Assembly: GCA_002309275.1 (NCBI GenBank)
Contig: DBXL01000033.1
Location: 1 to 8,866, forward strand
Length of the DNA stretch: 8,866 nucleotides
Direction of reading: 5' to 3'
Origin: Ruminococcaceae bacterium UBA1213
GTDB lineage: Bacteria; Bacillota; Clostridia; Oscillospirales; Acutalibacteraceae
Part shown: piece by piece, positions 6,088 to 8,866 of the stretch
Layout: each line of letters starts with the position of its first letter
Position numbering within the stretch: the first letter of the stretch is position 1
Notes under the pieces: model-generated
What the model was told of the DNA's origin: nothing
The model's database searches: none
The model's input: the letters and a program-made list of their open reading frames with translations, nothing else
Program-made: the position numbers and the translations under genes

Positions 6088-7071
6088 TTATTTATCAGAA
6101 TTTTTTTCTTCTATGGGTGTTGCCTCTACAGGTTTTACCTCTTCTTTTTCTGTATCTTTGGTATCCTCTTTTTTATCTTCGGGAACATCAGCCGATTTTT
6201 CAGATTCTTCTTTTGTATTCTCGGCAGGCTTTTCTGTTTCGTCCTGCGGTTCGGGTATCACTGCTACTTTGTCAGCAGCCTTTATATTGGAGAGAGAAAA
6301 GAAAAATGCATATATACAAAGAGCAATATCACCTGCATAAGTGAGGATATTGGAAAGTGTCGGCACTACAATTTCAGAGTCTATGCCTGAAACGGCATTT
6401 GACGGCATCGACATTTTGATAAAGAGGTCTATTGCAACAGTCAGTCCCAGCATGATATATACCATAGCATAAACAGTGGATTTTCTGACAGCACCCGTGT
6501 TATTGATTCCTGCAAAGAACATGGACTGATAGAAAAGGAACATCAGCAAAGCTGCCACTGCCACTATATCAAAAATTTCCGTTGCCGCAACAGATTTATG
6601 TGTATAGTCTGCAAACAGGATCAGAAATCTTGAACAGGACCATATCGGAACAAGAAGACTTAAAACAGGTACTTTTGCCATGCCGTTATGACCTGTGAAG
6701 GATATGCAGGATTCATACAGCAGTACACTTCCGCCGGCTATTGCAAGAATACACTGTATCAGATTGGGATTTTCGGAAAGCAGGGAAATAATACCACTGC
6801 CTATCATTGCCACAGAAGAAATAAAACCGAACAGTCCACAAAAAATACATCTCTGAGGCTGTACCTCAAAAACTTTTTTAATGTCGATAATGCTGAGAAT
6901 CCAGCCTGTTAACAGAAGAACCACTGCCGATACAGCAAATATCCAGTTGCAGACGATGGAATTAAATATAAAGCCGTCACCATATACATTAAATACAGTA
7001 TCACATATTTTAATGCCGCCTCCTATGGCTGTCAATATCAGCATAGGTATCCAAAGTTTTTTCAATTTCAC
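6088..7071 (-). CDS. Integral membrane protein with acidic, repetitive C-terminal tail, unknown function
   Basis: I do not recognise this 327-residue family. Hydrophobicity by eye gives eight membrane helices at about 6-22, 37-62, 75-98, 104-124, 134-154, 165-188, 199-220 and 239-262. The start MKLKK and the even helix number put both ends in the cytoplasm. Residues about 272-327 form a low-complexity tail rich in Glu, Lys, Pro, Asp and Thr, probably disordered. No transport, enzyme or sensor motif was seen. It follows the second citrate synthase by 18 bases with its own AGGAG site 9 bases before the ATG, so the two share the promoter at 8495-8523. The pairing may hint at a link with citrate metabolism, but the protein does not resemble any citrate carrier I know. 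Confidence 0.8.
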   Translation of the reverse strand: MKLKKLWIPMLILTAIGGGIKICDTVFNVYGDGFIFNSIVCNWIFAVSAVVLLLTGWILSIIDIKKVFEVQPQRCIFCGLFGFISSVAMIGSGIISLLSENPNLIQCILAIAGGSVLLYESCISFTGHNGMAKVPVLSLLVPIWSCSRFLILFADYTHKSVAATEIFDIVAVAALLMFLFYQSMFFAGINNTGAVRKSTVYAMVYIMLGLTVAIDLFIKMSMPSNAVSGIDSEIVVPTLSNILTYAGDIALCIYAFFFSLSNIKAADKVAVIPEPQDETEKPAENTKEESEKSADVPEDKKEDTKDTEKEEVKPVEATPIEEKNSDK

Positions 7072-7089
7072 TGAAAGTCACTCCTTTTT

Positions 7090-8448
7090 TTAATCTCTGT
7101 TTGAAATGGGTATATATTTTTTACTTCTGACCATAGAACGATATGCAGGACGGATAATTCTTCCGCCGTATGTAGCCTCTTCGATTCTGTGTGCACACCA
7201 GCCCGCTATTCTTGAAACAGCAAAAAGCGGTGTAAAAAGTTCGCTCGGTATGCCAAGCATATCATATACAAAGCCTGAATAAAAGTCAACATTGGCACAT
7301 ATGACTTTGGAGCTTTTCTTGACATTCTGCATGACATCGGGAGTAAGCTTTTCAACAGTCTTATAAAGATTGTATTCTTTCAGCATACCTTTTTCTTCCG
7401 CAAGCTTTTCGGCAGTTTTCTTCAGTATGACCGCACGGGGATCGGAAAGAGTATATATGGCGTGTCCGAAACCGTATATAAGTCCTGAGCCGTCACCCTT
7501 TTGTTTATTGACGACATCGGAAAGAAACTGATAAATTTCACCTTCATCAGACCAATCTTTAACCGTTTCCTTGAGTTCAAGCATCATTGCACGCACTCTG
7601 AGATTGGCACCGCCATGACGTGGACCTTTTAAAGAGCCTATTGCAGCGGATATGGCAGAATAGGTATCTGTACCTGAAGAGGAAAGTACCCTTGCAGAAA
7701 AAGTGGAGTTGTTTCCTCCGCCATGTTCTGCATGGAGTATCATGCATAAATCCAGCAATTTTGCCTCGGAGTCCGTGAACTGCATATCGGGACGCAATGC
7801 ACGAAGAATGGATTCACTTGTTGAAAGAGAGAGGTCTATGGGGTGAAAGAACATACTGCCTTTATCAAACGCCCTTTTCTTTACCTGATAGGCATAAGTC
7901 ATAGCCGTAGGCAGAGAGGCTATCAGCCTGACAGACTGCTGCATGATATTTTCCAGAGAAGTGTCGTCGGGGTTTTCGTCATAGGAATACAGTGCAAGTA
8001 CGGAACGCCCCATTTTATTCATAATATCCTTTGACGGTGATTTCATTATCATGTCTTCCACAAAGTTTTCAGGAAGTTCTCTCAGACTGCCGAGAGTGTT
8101 TTTGAATTTTTCGAGCTGTGTTTTGGTAGGCAGAGAACCGAACAGTAACAGCCATGCTGTTTCTTCATAGCCGAATCTGTTTTCGTTTATGCAGGCATTG
8201 ATAATATCATTGACATCAATACCTCTATAAGTCAGCTTGCCTTTATCAGGAACACGCTCACCGTCTGCCATCATGAAGCCATGCACGTTGCAGATATTAG
8301 TAAGTCCTGCCATAACTCCCGTACCATCAGGATTTCTCAATCCACGCTTTACATTGTAGGTTTGATAGTCGGCACTGTTAAAGCCGTTATACCGCCTGTA
8401 CTCCTCGCACAGTTCGGAGAGATTTTGTTTTTGATTATCTTTTGACAT
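7090..8448 (-). CDS. gltA: Citrate synthase (citrate/2-methylcitrate synthase family), paralogue 2
   Basis: This is the second copy of the same enzyme family, 452 residues from the chosen start. Numbered from there, the catalytic residues are H242 in HAEHGGGNNS, H329 in YGFGHAIYTLSDPR, and D388 in NVDFYSGFVY; GKLTYRGIDVNDI and GWCAHRIEE are also intact. It aligns with paralogue 1 throughout and differs mainly at the N-terminus, in the 295-320 loop and at the last 15 residues. An in-frame ATG five codons upstream (8461-8463) is possible but lacks a ribosome site, while the ATG at 8446-8448 has GAGGT 8 bases before it. It is first in a two-gene operon with the membrane protein. Two active copies could differ in acyl-CoA preference, allosteric control or expression; the sequence does not say which. 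Confidence 0.94.
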   Translation of the reverse strand: MSKDNQKQNLSELCEEYRRYNGFNSADYQTYNVKRGLRNPDGTGVMAGLTNICNVHGFMMADGERVPDKGKLTYRGIDVNDIINACINENRFGYEETAWLLLFGSLPTKTQLEKFKNTLGSLRELPENFVEDMIMKSPSKDIMNKMGRSVLALYSYDENPDDTSLENIMQQSVRLIASLPTAMTYAYQVKKRAFDKGSMFFHPIDLSLSTSESILRALRPDMQFTDSEAKLLDLCMILHAEHGGGNNSTFSARVLSSSGTDTYSAISAAIGSLKGPRHGGANLRVRAMMLELKETVKDWSDEGEIYQFLSDVVNKQKGDGSGLIYGFGHAIYTLSDPRAVILKKTAEKLAEEKGMLKEYNLYKTVEKLTPDVMQNVKKSSKVICANVDFYSGFVYDMLGIPSELFTPLFAVSRIAGWCAHRIEEATYGGRIIRPAYRSMVRSKKYIPISNRD

Positions 8449-8456
8449 TTCGTCAT

Positions 8457-8461
8457 ACCTC
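8457..8461 (-). promoter_or_regulatory. Ribosome site that decides the start of citrate synthase 2
   Basis: GAGGT on the minus strand lies 8 bases before the ATG at 8446-8448. It overlaps the more upstream in-frame ATG at 8461-8463, which itself has only TTCTGA-like sequence in front. The shorter start also brings the N-terminal length into line with paralogue 1 when both are aligned at VKRGLR. Confidence 0.75.
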
Positions 8462-8494
8462 ATTTCAGAAAGTCATATACTTTATACATAGAAT

Positions 8495-8523
8495 ATTTTA
8501 GCCTTTTTTAATTGTCATGTCAA
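8495..8523 (-). promoter_or_regulatory. Promoter of the citrate synthase 2 / membrane protein operon
   Basis: On the minus strand TTGACA (8518-8523) and TAAAAT (8495-8500) are separated by 17 bases. The -35 is perfect and the -10 has one mismatch. The start point would be near 8488, about 40 bases before the start codon. It overlaps the leader of the divergent SpoIID-like gene at 8550. Confidence 0.82.
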
Positions 8524-8549
8524 GAAAATAATCGAAAGGGATAAAAGAT

Positions 8550-8866
8550 ATGAAAAAAAGGATAGTAATTATGCTTTTAGGTATGGCAATTATGGCAATA
8601 TTGCCGTTTATTTCTATGCAGAGAGCCGAGAACAAGCCTGAAAAGCATACCGAAACCACACGCCGTGAATTCAGAATACTTGATACTTCTGCCAATAAAA
8701 TTGTAAACATAGGTGACAGGGAATTTTGTATAGGGGCTGTGGCATATGAAATGCCGTCAGACTTTGAAAAAGAGGCTTTGAAAGCACAATGTATCGCCTG
8801 TTACACATATTTTTCCGAAATGCGTGAACGCTCAAATGAAGAATATGATTTTTCGGCGGACCTCTC
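8550..8866 (+). CDS. spoIID: SpoIID/LytB-domain protein, N-terminal part (runs off the right edge)
   Basis: An open frame of 105 complete codons starts at ATG 8550, with AAAGGG at 8535-8540 nine bases upstream. It begins with MKKR and a hydrophobic stretch (about 4-22), a signal peptide or membrane anchor. It then enters a SpoIID-type domain: IGAVAYEMPSDFEKEALKAQ (61-80) followed by CIACYTYFSE. Glu67 aligns with the glutamate required for lytic transglycosylase activity in SpoIID. In sporulating Firmicutes this enzyme cleaves peptidoglycan during engulfment of the forespore. The family usually exceeds 300 residues, so most of the gene is missing here. A generic SpoIID/LytB amidase-enhancer-like protein is the alternative. 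I found no convincing sigma-E or sigma-A promoter in the short gap before it. Confidence 0.85.
   Translation, partial: MKKRIVIMLLGMAIMAILPFISMQRAENKPEKHTETTRREFRILDTSANKIVNIGDREFCIGAVAYEMPSDFEKEALKAQCIACYTYFSEMRERSNEEYDFSADL

Noticed and set aside
1600..6090. Possible direct repeats or attachment sites bounding the cassette (TGTCAA at 1608 and again near 6081)
   Set aside because: Only six bases match, in AT-rich DNA where this is expected by chance; no integrase or transposase is present.
6080..6344. Rightward Ser/Phe-rich and Leu-rich open frames
   Set aside because: They are the reverse complement of the Glu/Lys-rich tail of the leftward membrane protein, which explains the biased composition.
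8498..8710. Leftward 70-residue open frame
   Set aside because: It is antisense to the SpoIID-like gene and overlaps the citrate synthase 2 promoter; the SpoIID motif on the plus strand is far stronger evidence.
1..8866. CRISPR arrays, insertion sequences, riboswitches
   Set aside because: No regularly spaced repeats, no transposase-like protein and no recognisable riboswitch core were seen; the only intergenic region over 200 bases (1504-1773) is explained by promoters and palindromes.

Overview
The window looks like chromosomal DNA from a low-GC Gram-positive, most likely an endospore-forming Clostridia of the Ruminococcaceae/Oscillospiraceae type. The reasons are strong AGGAG-type ribosome sites, consensus sigma-A promoters, compact intergenic regions, the N-terminal part of a SpoIID-like sporulation protein at the right edge, and two citrate synthases of about 450 residues with the VKRGLR / GKLxYRGIDVxDI signature that I associate from memory with this group. 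The species cannot be fixed from the sequence alone.

Layout, left to right. The first 22 bases are the 5' end of a leftward tRNA-Leu gene with a perfect consensus promoter (50-78). A strong hairpin (108-134) separates it from a leftward citrate synthase (142-1503). An AT-rich divergent region (1504-1773) carries a promoter for each direction. Two inverted repeats overlap the -35 and -10 elements of the rightward promoter. A tight rightward operon follows: a 716-residue HD phosphohydrolase with a C-terminal RyR domain (1774-3924), a 510-residue TIR protein with extra C-terminal domains (3928-5460), and a 178-residue PGDYG-like protein (5492-6028). A bidirectional terminator (6038-6075) is shared with a leftward pair. 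That pair is a second citrate synthase (7090-8448) followed by an eight-helix membrane protein with an acidic tail (6088-7071). A divergent, truncated SpoIID-like gene starts at 8550.

The centre of interest is the TIR / HD-RyR / PGDYG-like operon, which sits like a removable cassette between two paralogous housekeeping genes. TIR domains are known in bacterial immunity as NAD+-consuming enzymes that make ADP-ribose-type signals. RyR domains have been proposed as nucleotide-ligand sensors. HD domains are metal-dependent phosphohydrolases. The most economical inference is an anti-phage or stress system in which the TIR protein makes or is triggered by a nucleotide signal, the RyR module reads it, and the HD module acts on nucleotides. 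The PGDYG-like protein would be an accessory or regulator. Domain calls are well supported by motifs; the system-level function is inference.
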